32,811 nucleotides of DNA from Rhizophlyctis rosea (Eukaryota > Chytridiomycota > Chytridiomycetes > Rhizophlyctidales > Rhizophlyctidaceae), in the NCBI GenBank assembly GCA_027596075.1, contig JADGJC010000396.1, positions 1 to 32,811 on the forward strand, read 5' to 3'. Of this stretch, positions 18,489 to 29,156 are shown piece after piece. How positions within the stretch are numbered: the stretch's first letter is position 1; each line of letters begins with the position of its first letter. The notes under the pieces are model-generated. The model had not been told where the DNA came from. It was given only the letters and a program-made list of their open reading frames with translations, and made no database searches. Made by a program: the position numbers and the translations under genes.

Positions 18489-19592
18489 TCAATGCGCCGA
18501 AGCGATGACATTCTCCGCCCCCTCCCTAACCTGATCAGCCGGAACTTCCCACCCCTTCATAACCTTCCACTTCCCATCACCCGCATACGCCAACTTCGTC
18601 TTCTCCGCCCCAGTCTCCGTCTTCCCAACCACACTCCTGAAAGCACCAGCAACGCCCCCGGTAACACCCTGCCCAACCCCCAAATTCCCCTTCACAGTCC
18701 TCGTCAAATCATCCACACTACTCTTCATCACATACTTCTCCGCAACAACACCCCCCCTAGCCCTCCCCTGACTCCGCTCCCACGCCACAAGTTCACTATC
18801 CACGACCCTCATAACCCACAGCGTCGCCAAGCTCGTAAGAATCAACATGGGGCCATGGACTTGTTCGCTGTTCCAGGTTGGGAGATCACCGTAAGCGAAG
18901 AGGACTTGTTGCGGGATGAGAGTGAATAGGAGCATGATTGTTGAGAGGAGTTTGTGGCGGGGGAGGAAGGCGGCGTAGTAGAGGGTTGTGAGGATTATGG
19001 GGATTGCTTCGATTGCGAAGGTTATGTGCGGGTTGTCGAAGAGGCCTAGGCCGAGGGCTGATTGTTCGAATTGATGGATTTTGGATTGGAGGGTCGGGAA
19101 GAGGACTATGTCTGTGTGATGCCGGAAGGTGTCAGTGCTTGCATTTGTATTTGCATTGCGTTTGATCAGTAAAGCACATAGTACTCTACCTCCACGATGT
19201 CCGGGTAACTCCAAAACGAAGTGTGTCAAGGGCATCATTCCCAACACCAAGGCTTCCTTCCACCTCTTGGTTCCAGCAAACTGCAATACACCAAGGACAG
19301 CTCCCATTGCTGCCATACCCGCCAACGAGTGGGAGTAAGGGTAGACCTATGACATCCTGATATCAGCTTTTCGTTTCTTTCGAAAGTCAAACTCATCAGA
19401 AAAGAAGTCACCTACCGGCCGATACTTGAATGCCCCAACAGCAGCAGGATCAATCGGGAACCGCTCAATCTTGAAAAACGCCAAGGTGAAGAACAGCGCA
19501 TCTGGAAGGATGGCGCCTAGCGCCAGTAAAGGCAACGACACATTTGTGAATGGCCGGATGAGGAAGGCCGGGATGTAATGGCCGATCAACAT
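18489..19592 (-). CDS. Multi-pass membrane protein of unknown function
   Basis: Three exons, 19416-19592, 19190-19346 and 18489-19111, give 318 residues. It begins with GHYIPAFLIRPF and hydrophobic PLLALGAILPDALFFTLAFF, followed by PYSHSLAGMAAMGAVLG, THFVLELPGHRGD and two or three further membrane segments (ITFAIEAIPIILTTLYYAAF, LLSTIMLLFTLIPQQVLF). Early His and Asp in membrane-near positions (GHYIPA, LPD, YSHS, PGHRGD) recall membrane-bound metal-dependent hydrolase-like proteins (YdjM/DUF457-like), but this is only a resemblance. The last 100 residues are soluble and Gly/Lys/Val-rich (VMKSSVDDLTRTVKGNLGVG). The start at 19592 is the first ATG of the open frame. Introns GTAGGT...CATAG and GTAGAG...CACACAG keep frame. 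Confidence 0.8.
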
Positions 19593-20233
19593 TGTTGCAG
19601 GTTGTAGCACGATGGGTAAACAATAGATTGGTTAGTGTCAAATTCGATAAGGCCTTTACTGAGGAGAAGTCTTTCAGCAAAGGAGATGCTGTTTATATGT
19701 TGAGGCTTGGGTGCCCGGCACAGCCTGTAAACATACCGTACGGTAAGTTTTGAATGACGAAAATCTCATTCTGATCAGGAGGATTGCTGCGGGCCCTGGG
19801 AGGCGTGGTTGAGGGTCGTCACCAACGCGTCACTTGTTGGCCTCCATTTCGCCGCACACAATGGGGTGGCAATCGAAACGGCGCAGTGGAAATGTAATAC
19901 ATCAGCAATTTAATCATTGTGAAATGGTTCAAGTAACAACTTGAATTGTTTTGTATGGGCAGGACATGTAAAAGGTCCTTTGGGAATACAAGAGACAGCA
20001 AAGTATCTTTTTAGCGGGTATTTGCCATGTTTACCTCGAATTGATATGGATCATTTCCGATGTCCGCATATCTCAGGGCTACATCCCCCACATAAGGAAA
20101 AAATGAACTGAATATGATATTGAACTTGTACAATGAGACACAGACTCTACACAGAACATACTACAAACACGCATAGATAATCTACCCAAACTATCACAAA
20201 TCTGGACAACCGGAACATCCAAATTCCAACCCC
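19593..20233. other. Intergenic region
   Basis: Promoter side of the membrane-protein gene at the left and 3' flank of the chitinase gene at the right. No coding sequence or RNA gene recognised; the right half is AT-rich. Confidence 0.45.
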
Positions 20234-22924
20234 CTAATCATCAAAAACCGCCAACGCCTGCCCAAAACTCAAATCTCCCTGCGAAATCCCACTACCCCCA
20301 TCCTCAAGATCACCATCCCTGTCCCTATTGGCACTCCAATAACTGAGCTTTGCAACAAACGGCACGGTCCTCGCCCACCGCACGAGCTGGAACGCGTCCT
20401 GCACGTTGAAGATCTCATCCGAAGACGGGTTTTTGCCGATGAAGGGCGTCAGACCGATACGGGTGTTGTGGCCCGTAGTTTGGAGGTAGTGGTATGTGCC
20501 CAAAGCGGAGGTGATGATGGCGTCAACAATGGGTTTGGTTGGATGGAGGTCGACGGTGATGAGGTTGAGGACTAGTCAGGGGGGTTATGGTGAATGTCAT
20601 GAGCAATGAGTACATTGAGTAGAGTCTCAAAACATTGCAACAGGAGTTTGCCCAGGATCAAACTTCACAGTCTTTCCTCCCAGTAAACGAAAACACCAAA
20701 CTACAAAACCCACTCACCATCCAAATCCAACCCACTCTCCCCAACCAAGTCTACCAACTGCTTCCCACCACTTCCCAACCCCCCAGCCTCAGCTGGGACC
20801 GTATACCCAACCCTCAACTTCCCATTCGCCTTCTTCAACCCAGCAACAGCCTCATTCCTCCTCTTAATACTCTCCACATCCGTCAAGTCCTCATCCTGGA
20901 TCACAAAATCAATCCACGTGGCTTGGAACTTGTCCACTACAGCTTGGTATGCCTTCTGCAAGGCCCCCACATCTTTGTGGTACTGCGCCAAGTCGGGGAG
21001 GTGAGCACCGGACGGGGATGTGGCGGAGGAGAAGGAGATGATGATGTCACCCCCGAGGGAGCGGAGGGCGGTTATGCGGTCGGTTATAGGGTCAGAAGTG
21101 GTGGTGTCGTTGAGTGGGATGGGGTAGGCGCCGCCCCAGGTTGGGTTACCGTTTTCATCGGCTGCGACGAATGCGAGGGTGTAGTGGTTGATACCGTATT
21201 TCTCACCGATGGTTTGGAAGTCGAAGGGCGGTTGGGCGGTCAGATCGACGTAGGGGGCGAATGTACGGTCCTTCCATACGGAACTGAAGATTCCGGTGAG
21301 GCCTTGCACAAAGTTTAAGGAATCGTGCACGATGCCGTCGACGATTTCGGCTCCGCGGGCCTGGAGACGGGTCAGGGCGACGGGTCTCAGGGCTGGCAGA
21401 GTGCCCACAACGTAAGTCTTGCTTGTCGTGGCCGTGGGGGCTTTGGTCGTGGTGGTAGGCTTTGTTGTCGTAGTAGTTTTCGGTAGCACAGTAGTCGCAA
21501 TCGTGGCTCCTGCACTAGTAAACTTCACAAAAGCTTTCGCAAAGTCATAATCCTTCTGCGTGATTTGACTAGAAGCGTACAATGGTCCTGCGGTAGCAGT
21601 GTCGCGGTTGATACTCCACATGGCCAGGTGGTTGACCCAAGTGTTGGCAAGCGCCCAGGTGGTGACTTGAGTAGCATCGACGACGCGGAAGATTTCACCG
21701 GCCACGTCGTTCTGACCGATCATTGGACAAATACCGATCTTGACGGTGCTACCGTAGGCAGCGACGGCTTGCTTGTATGTAGCTTGCGCTGCGCTAATTG
21801 CATATGTTCCCATTTGAGTGCCTCCTTGCGGTGCTGCGCCCGAACCGTAGTCCATGGTCATTAAGTTGACGACTGTCGTGCAAATGGGGTCGTTATTAGA
21901 AGGGATCTACCACATGCAAAGACTGGATTTGAACTCCCTCACCATCAACTCTAGCACCATTCTTCTTAGCATTACTCAAAACCGCAACACTAGTAGGGTC
22001 CAAACCCGTTGGCATAACCGGCAAAGTGTACGAAGTCCTGATTGTTGGATACTTCTTCTGGAACCCGGCAATGGCTTTGTTACGCCGATCAATGGAAGCC
22101 GTGTCCAGAACGGCACCACCTTCCACGTCGAAGTCGATGGCAGTGATGTTGTATTTGACGATGGCAGCTTCGTATTTGGCTTGCAGGACATTTACGTCGG
22201 TGTTGGTCAGGGCGATTTCTTGACCTGGTGCAAACATATTGGGTTTCAATTGGTGTCAACTTCTGAAAGCATTCTTCTTTCTTGACTTACCATTAGCACC
22301 ACCAAAACTAATGATGACATCTCCACCGAGCTTCCTAATGCCGTTGATGTAATCCGCATAAAATCCCTGATCCAAAGGCGTCATCCCGCCCCATGCGGGG
22401 TTATTGTTCGCATCCGAGATCAAGAAGGCCAACGTGTAATGCTTGACGCCAGTCGCAAGGGCAACTTTAGTGACGTCTAGAGTTGGCCACAGGAGGATGT
22501 CGGTGTATGGTGCGAAAACTCTGGCGGGCCAGCCGGTGGTGGGTGGAGGGACCGTAACGACGGATTGGACGGCTGTGGGTGCAGCTGGGATGCAGAAACG
22601 GTGACCAAAAGTTCGTCAATTAGAACAAGATCCGCAACACATCCGTTCAATGGAGAATGGAGACAACACATGGAACCACATGCAAAACTCACCCCCCTGA
22701 GAACCCGTCACAATCTCCCACAATGCCCCACAACAACCAGGATACCAATCCGCTTGACTCAGGTGATTCACCAACACCTTGTACGTCGCGCCCTGGTACG
22801 TCACCGTCTGTCCAGCTTTATACTGCACGCCGACCCTCCAGATTCCCGCGCTCTGACCCATCACGGCGCCGATCAACGACGTCGCGACGAGCGCGGAGAG
22901 GTAGAGGAATTTGGTGATGCGCAT
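20234..22924 (-). CDS. Secreted chitinase with chitin-binding module and two GH18 domains
   Basis: Five exons (22693-22924, 22291-22584, 21943-22224, 20718-21872 and 20234-20571) code 766 residues. The signal peptide is MRITKFLYLSALVATSLIGA. It is followed by a CBM5/12-type chitin-binding module (GIWRVGVQYKAGQTVTYQG, ADWYPGCCGALWEI) and GH18 domain 1 (FAPYTDILLWP, HYTLAFLISD, LGGDVIISFGGANG, then ITAIDFDVEGG with the catalytic D-x-D-x-E, and VVNLMTMDYGSG). A Thr/Pro/Lys linker leads to GH18 domain 2 (FAPYVDLTAQPP, HYTLAFVAAD, LGGDIIISFSSA). There the catalytic strand reads WIDFVIQDED, lacking the second Asp and the acid Glu. All introns are phase 1. It would cleave chitin outside the cell or remodel the wall, with domain 2 perhaps acting as a binding module. 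Confidence 0.92.
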
Positions 22925-23767
22925 GGTTTATATCGATTGAATTGGACCTCTTGCCGATGTCAATTTTCTATTTTTCTATGTTGACCTGTACTCCCAACTA
23001 TCTCCAGCAGGGAATTAATCCGTATTTAGATCTCAACTCTCCCACTCTCCACAAAAAAACTCAAAATAGTAATCTGGATGATGATAGCGAGGACAACGCT
23101 CGCGAGGATAAAGACCGGCACGAGTGCGGGTCCCGTCATTTAAAACCGTTTGGGGGAGCCGCTGGGTGGACGGATGGACATAACCTTACGTCCACTAACG
23201 GAAAATATATCCTGCTAATGGTGAAGCTGCATGAAAACCGTGGCGGAATGGGGGCCTTTGTGCGGTGCCTCCCATTCTCCCGCACTGGCGGGTGCGTTGC
23301 AACCTCTTCCCCGCTTGGCGATCGATCGAGGGAGGTGTACACAGCCGTCAGAATTAGGGTCCTTGTTTGCTTACGGATCCGAGGGTTCCATGACTGCGAA
23401 TAAGGTTGACTTTTGTTTGTTTATTCTTATGTTGCTGTCACCTATCCCCAGCTCGATCTGTGGAAGTTTTGGTGGTGGGGGAACATGACATCTATCAGTG
23501 ATAGGATCAGACATCGTGAGAGGACCCTGCTTCGAAACACCACCGCAATCAATAAGCAAGCATCGCATATTCTCGGGCAATAGAACAATAAATACATGGA
23601 TAATCAGCAGGAAGTTTGCTACTATGTACTGCTAATTGACGACACTATATACAACCGCGCAGATGTGCTACTTTGCGGACAAATAGTCACACTATGCATG
23701 CAATACATCACTAATAAAACCCATCTCCAGCATTTCCGTCCGTCACTACTCCTACATCTCCGTTCCT
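22925..23767. other. Intergenic region upstream of the chitinase gene
   Basis: About 840 bases containing the chitinase promoter at the left and the 3' flank of a MYND gene at the right. A 153-codon plus-strand frame at 22942-23403 has no protein-like composition and no splice support, so I do not call it a gene. No RNA gene seen. Confidence 0.45.
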
Positions 23768-25129
23768 TTACTTCTTCTTCTCCACCTTCCCCCTGACCCA
23801 CTCCAAAGCCCCTTCCGTCTCCTTCCACGCATCAAGGTACTTCTGCAACGTCGCCTGTGCCTCCTTCAGGCTGCCCTCTACTGGGGCGAAGACCTTCGAC
23901 TTGGCGCCGAGCTGACGGCCTTCAACCATGAAGATCCAGGGGATTGGCTGGTCAATTTCGACGTCAATGTGAGCTTCTGGGTTGAGGAGGATCTTCCAGA
24001 AGTGCTTGTTGGTGCGTTCGACGAGCGCAAAGAGGCAGTGGACCTGCTTTTCGAATTCACTTTTGAGAATCTTGACGTTGTACGGGGGGCGAACGAGGGA
24101 CTGTCCGTTCGCAAGGATGGACGAGCGGTAGACGTGTTTGGCGGGAATGCCTTGGCGAATGACGATTGGAAAGCGGGGTTCGAGGTGGTTGACAGGTGCG
24201 CTTTCATCTTGCACGACATCCTTTTTGACAGCCACTTCCAGGTCGAGAAGGATTCTCAACTTCACCAGCATCGCCGCCACCAGCAAGTTGAAGTTGACAT
24301 TGTTGAGGTATTCCACATCTTCGAAGGCATTTGCATTGGTGATGTTGAGGAATTTGCCGTCGTTGAGCAGGATTTTGCGCCACCAGGCGTTGTCGTCTTG
24401 GGCCAGCCACGCCTTGTATTGCGTCGCGTACCATTTGATGAAGTCGTAGCATTTCTGATCTTTGTTGAGGCGAAGCAACAAGGGTGGTATGTAATCGCGA
24501 ATGCGGTGTGGGTCGGGACGATCGGCGCATGTCGTCAACCACATCGTATCATGGAGGAAGGTTTGGAGTGGATCCAGGGTTTTGAAATGTTTTAGAGCAA
24601 AGTCCATAGTGCGTTTCCTGGAAGGCTATCAGTCATTTATTATTCAGAAACCACAATGACACTGGTCAAAACGGCACCTGTACATCATGTGGTGATCATC
24701 AGCCGCTTGCCCCTTGTAGTGGCGCTCCATCTCCTCGTCAGACACGTAATCATTCGGCCCCAGATGCATAGGCAAATGCCGCAGACCCTCATTGTGGGCT
24801 TCCTTGGCCTTCTCATGCGCCTGAGTCATCACTGACCCCAGTTTCCGCAGCCCTTGACATTGAGCTTTGTGAACTTTCCAGTGAGCGCGCTGGTGGTCGC
24901 GATTGCAGTAGCGGACGAAGCTGCACCCTTGACAGCGAAGCAGCTTGCCGTTCTCGTTGTTGCAGAAGGCGCATCGGTGAACGAGGCTCTTGATTGTGCG
25001 GTCGGTAGCAATGTCGGCAAACCAGGGACTGAGAAAGGCTTCCATTTGTTCGTCTCGAATTCGTATGCCATCTGGTCCGAGAAGCTTCTTGAAGAGCTCA
25101 ACCTTGTCGATGTCTTGCATGTCTTGCAT
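23768..25129 (-). CDS. MYND zinc-finger protein, tandem copy A
   Basis: Two exons, 24678-25129 and 23768-24617, give 433 residues. After a start of about 50 residues comes an N-terminal MYND-type finger: CAFC, nine residues, CQGC, YCNRDH, then H-x3-C (HKAQC). The sixth ligand is His where MYND usually has Cys. The remaining 350 residues are a helical/mixed domain shared with the neighbouring copy B (LLRLNKDQKCYDFIKWYATQ, AFEDVEYLNNVNFNLLVAAM, ERTNKHFWKILLNPEAH, EGALEWVRGKVEKK) and not recognised as a named family. The intron begins GTGCCG and ends CTTCCAG, and it joins YRC-like sequence as Y-R-K-R-T-M. MYND domains mediate protein contacts, often in transcription repression. The role here is unknown. 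Confidence 0.85.
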
Positions 25130-25872
25130 GTGTGCGGTAGATGAAGAAGGGTCCCTTATGTTTGGTAGTTGCCGACTGTGTAGTGTTGGTACAATGAAGT
25201 GCGTTAGGACTATGGCAGTTGAGAAAGGGGAGTTGATGGAAAATGAGTAAAATGTAAAGAAAAGGTGGAGCGAAGCGTGGGAAAGGTTGAAGTGTGATGG
25301 GGAGAGGCTCGTGCCTCATTGCCACCTTGATCAATGGAGCAGCCACTGTGCCACCCAGCCACACCTTCTTCGCCTTATTGGTGTGGGCCCCAACTGGCCC
25401 ACATAAGTATTAGGTGTTTGCGTGGATAGTTTGGACGAGTATTTCGACATGGTAACATCACTAACTAATAGCGACGCAACTGGGTCGGGCCTGAGATATT
25501 TGACATCAGCAACGCCGGATGCTTCCTGACCCAACTTGACCTAATTTTACAGCAAGTTTTCGGTGCCGGGGACAATTACGTCAGTGATGTGATCAGTTGA
25601 GCGAGAACAACGAATCAGATGACATGACGGGCAAACAGCGGATTAGTTCTGTAACAAAGATTCAAGCAATCGGGATCTAATTACAATCAGGAATAAAACC
25701 GGAAGCTGTGCCATTGAATGACTGAATGGTTCTATTGTGATTAACAGCTCTACATACAACTATACAACACGTGGCAGGTACGCACCTAAGTCACCTGCAT
25801 TATGCACTGAACCTATGACTTATCTAACTGAACACTATCTATGATTACACTTCCCTAAATCTATACCTCCCC
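25130..25872. other. Intergenic region between the tandem MYND genes
   Basis: About 740 bases with the promoter of copy A and the 3' flank of copy B. A CACGTG motif is at 25768-25773. No coding sequence recognised. Confidence 0.45.
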
Positions 25873-27230
25873 TTATTCCTTGGTCTCCACCTTTTCCTTG
25901 ACCCAATCGAAAGCTCCCTCCGTCTCCGACCAGGCATCAAAACACTTCTGCAACGTTGCCCGTGCCTCCATCAGACTGCCTTCCTTATGTTCCTGCACAT
26001 CTACATCATAGTTGAGGTGACCTTCCGGGTTGAGAAGGATCTTCCAAAAGTGCTTGTTGGTGCGCTGGACAAGGTCGAAGAGGTGATGGACCTGCTGTTC
26101 GGGGGCTGTCTCCGAGATTTCAACATTATACGGAGCGCGCATGAGGGATGGTCCGTTGGCAAGGATGGAGGAGTGGTAGATGTGGTCGGATGGTATGGAG
26201 CGGCGGATGGCGACTGGGTAATCCCGTTCTCTTTTGGGCACATGGTTGATGACCGTACTTTCATCCTAGGTAGCCTCCCTCCTCATAGCCATCCTCACGG
26301 CCAGTCAGAGTCTCAACTTCACCAGCATTGCCGCCACAAGCAAGTTTAGGTCTTTGATGTTGTCGAAATATTCCACATCTTCGAACACATTTGCATCAGT
26401 GATGGTGAGAAAGGTGCCATTGTTCAGGTGGATCTGGTTGTCCAAGTCGTCATGAGCGCCGGAGCGGAGCCACGTTTCGTATTTGGTCGCGTACCACTTG
26501 ACGAAGTCGTAGCATTGTTGGTCTTTGTTGAGGCGGAGCAGGGCGAATGGGATGAGACCACGGACTAGGTATGGGTCGGCACGATCGGACACTGTAGCCA
26601 TGCACATCATGTCTTCGAGAATGTTTTCCACCGCATCTCGGGTTTTGAAGTTTTGGAGGGTGTAAAGAGTAAGTCGTATCCTTGACATGAGTTTAGTCCG
26701 ATGAAAATCCAATCATTTTCATAAGCAATTAATCACCTGCTCAAAAACGAGTGACGAACAGAAATATTGACATTGTCCATCTCCTCGCGACTCCTAGCAA
26801 TTTCGGCTTCATTTGCAGAACGGTCGCGAGGTGGCAAATGGCGGAGCATGGTGTTGATCTGAACTCTATGCCTTTCTTGTGCCGTGTCAAGTGCGTCCGT
26901 CAAAGACTCAAAGTGTTTACACTGAGCTTTGTGGTCCTTCCAGTGGGTGCGCTGATGGTCTTGATTGCAGTATTGGACAAGTCTGCACCCTAGCTTGCCA
27001 GCCTTGTTGCTGCAGAAAGCACAGTGTGGGCGGAGGCGTTTGATTGGTCGATCTGTGGAAACGTCGGTGGTCCAAGGGCGCAGGAATTCTTCGTGCTGTT
27101 GCCTCTGTATGCGTTCGTCCGCCATTAAGCCCTGAATGTGAGAGTTGGTCGTGGGTTCGTTGTCGGGGTTCACCAGAAAGGGCGCGGTCTGATATGGCGT
27201 TTGAGGACTTGGGTAGATTGTACGAATCAT
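25873..27230 (-). CDS. MYND zinc-finger protein, tandem copy B (degenerate or re-spliced)
   Basis: Paralogue of copy A. Exon 1 is 26737-27230, and exon 2 begins at 26680 with a conserved intron position. Matching segments: EEFLRPWTTDVSTDRPIKRL, LLRLNKDQQCYDFVKWYATK, VFEDVEYFDNI, LNLLVAAML, RTNKHFWKILLNPEGH and GAFDWVKEKVETKE. The finger lacks four residues (GKL-GC instead of GKLLRCQGC), losing one zinc ligand. Relative to copy A, a TGA and a TAG fall in frame between LLVAAML and DEST. Both vanish if 26266-26322, a 57-base GTGAAG...CCTAG segment, is spliced as an intron, leaving 414 residues. So it is either a pseudogene or a gene that gained an intron from coding sequence. Confidence 0.65.
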
Positions 27231-27853
27231 ATTGTCGGCAAGGCAAGGAAATTAGTGGTCGCTAGTGCGGGCAGGTTGAGTTCGTATTGAGCGCAAAGAA
27301 CCTATTGGGAACTCTGAGGTGAACAAGAATTGTTGAAGATGAAAGAAGTTGGCGGGGGAGTCACTTTTGAAGATGGGATTTAGCAAAGTCCAGGCTTGCA
27401 GACAAGCACACTGGCCCTCACTGGCCCCGAAGCCACAAATCTGTTGGGCCATCACCATCAATACACAGGATGACAACCATCAATGCGAACCCTTCAATGG
27501 TGACATCTAACACAGATAATGAAGCTTGATGAATTATCGTTCTTTGTTGTATGGACTGGTATATGCATACCACTTCAAGAGACGTCACATCGGAGACACT
27601 ATTTGGAATCGCACGAAAATTATGAAGGTGTCCGGCACGTCACAATCAGCAAGTACCGCTGTCTAGAGTTGGAATGTGCGTCGCGTGTGTAACAACAGTA
27701 ACTTTTGGTATGTGACAGAAACTATAAAGCAGCTGAAACCGCCTGAACACAACAGAAGCTAGTAGCCTATGTGAAGCGACCGCATCACATCACCCACACC
27801 ACAAAAGCCGAACCCTCCTAACATCGTCTACAAATATCTATCCAACAGAGCCC
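27231..27853. other. Intergenic region upstream of MYND copy B
   Basis: Holds the promoter of copy B and the 3' flank of the SHR3-like gene. No gene, structured RNA or repeat was recognised. Confidence 0.45.
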
Positions 27854-28639
27854 TCATTCGTCCTTCGCCTCAACAACAATCTTCTTTGTCTTCTTCTTCT
27901 TCGGTTTACTTTCCTGCTCCTCATCCTCGGCCAAAATCTGGAAGAAGATTGTGCCAAAGATCGCCAACAGACTCCACGCGTTCCAGAAGGCCACCTCAAA
28001 CAGCAGCGCAGCCTCCTTGTCGGGTGTTGGGCGGGAGTGGTATTGGAATTTGGGGATTAGGGGTACAATCTTGAGGGCTTGGAGGCCGACGAAGACCACG
28101 AAGGAGATCAAGGAAAGACCGTCGTGGATGCGCCTTTGGGGCTTTGCTGCGATGGAGGCGACGAGGGCGATGGCGACCAAGGCTACGATGGCAAAGGTCG
28201 CGTAGAGGAACTTGGGGGGTTGGGTTGCCCATGAGTGGTAGAAGTTCTGTTTTTGATGGGGAGCGATCAGTTTTGATGTTTTCAATTTGCGCAGCCCCAT
28301 TTTTTGTGCGATCAACCATGCCCAGCGCTTACCATTGCTTCAGATCGCTGCAAAGCAGTCACCTTGCTCTTGAGGCTCCCCGTTTCGGCGGAGAAGAAGT
28401 ACGGCCACCAACTCTGTAGGAGGTTACAGTAAGTATCAATCAATGGTAAACAAACAATTTGGCAATACGGTACAAATAACAAACACAGTGCAGCGGTCCG
28501 TTCCCAAAAACGTCGACTCCTACGAAAAGGCAGACGTGATACCACGCTGTGGCTCAGTACTTACGTGGTCGTAGAGCGCAGAAGCCCAGAGCCGACCGGC
28601 GAGGACACCCATAAGAGCAACGGGAATAACGGGAGGCAT
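27854..28639 (-). CDS. SHR3-like ER membrane chaperone for amino-acid permeases
   Basis: Three exons, 28565-28639, 28333-28413 and 27854-28246, give 182 residues. Shr3 proteins sit in the ER and help polytopic amino-acid permeases fold and leave in COPII vesicles. Four hydrophobic segments are seen: VIPVALMGVLAGRLWASAL, LYATFAIVALVAIALVAS, LSLISFVVFVGLQALKIVP and AFWNAWSLLAIFGTIFFQIL. FYHSWATQPPKFLY matches the Shr3 pattern F-Y-x3-W-x3-P-P-x3-Y, and HDGLSLISF fits the next helix. The tail is Lys-rich and hydrophilic (KPKKKKTKK), facing the cytosol. Introns GTAAGT...CCTACAG and GTAAGC...AAAACAG are clean. The N-terminus is shorter than in yeast Shr3, so the assignment is likely but not certain. 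Confidence 0.6.
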
Positions 28640-29156
28640 TGCGGAGCTTTAGGATCTGATCTGGTCGTTGGCGGGAAAGTGGGTAAATATGTCGTGATCA
28701 TACTCTTATATACAGACCTTCAAACTCACTCACTCGTGCTGCTGCTCAAATAGTTGCTGCGACCGTGAGATCGAAGTGGATGGGGTTTCAGAGTTGTGGG
28801 TGTGGACGAGATCAGGTTTGACGTTTCCCTTTCCCAAGTCACAATGTCCGATTGCCACGTCATTTTGGTGGCAGAAACGTGGCGCTGTCAAACTTGTTTC
28901 GGACACCACAAGCTTACATAATCCCACGTGTCAAGCCACAGGCATTCTATTTATGGCACACTTTTTGTTTACGTTCACATCCCGTCTCCCTCTCCGCCTC
29001 CTCCTCCTCCTTCATTACGGCCACTTTTTTGACTCCCATCCCTCTGCAATCACAGAGACTCGGTGCTCACGGGCGCTTCAACCTCGCTCGTATATAATAC
29101 CAACCTAACATACTTCCTGCGGCTTACCTTCCAACCGAGTCAACATTTTCCCCGCC
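28640..29156. promoter_or_regulatory. Divergent promoter of the SHR3-like gene and RMT2
   Basis: For the minus gene, TATATAA (read on the minus strand, about 28703-28710) lies some 65 bases before its ATG. For RMT2, GTATATAATA at about 29090-29098 lies some 60 bases before its ATG. A CACGTG E-box is at 28925-28930 near the middle, and a pyrimidine-rich tract precedes the RMT2 TATA. Confidence 0.6.

Noticed and set aside
20635..21318. 227-codon plus-strand open frame
   Set aside because: It is antisense to the chitinase exon and its Gly/Glu/Val-rich composition is the mirror of that coding sequence.
22942..23403. 153-codon plus-strand open frame
   Set aside because: No domain, no codon pattern like its neighbours, and it lies in the chitinase promoter.
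23969..24595. 208-codon plus-strand open frame
   Set aside because: Antisense to the conserved second exon of MYND copy A, whose paralogue supports the minus strand.
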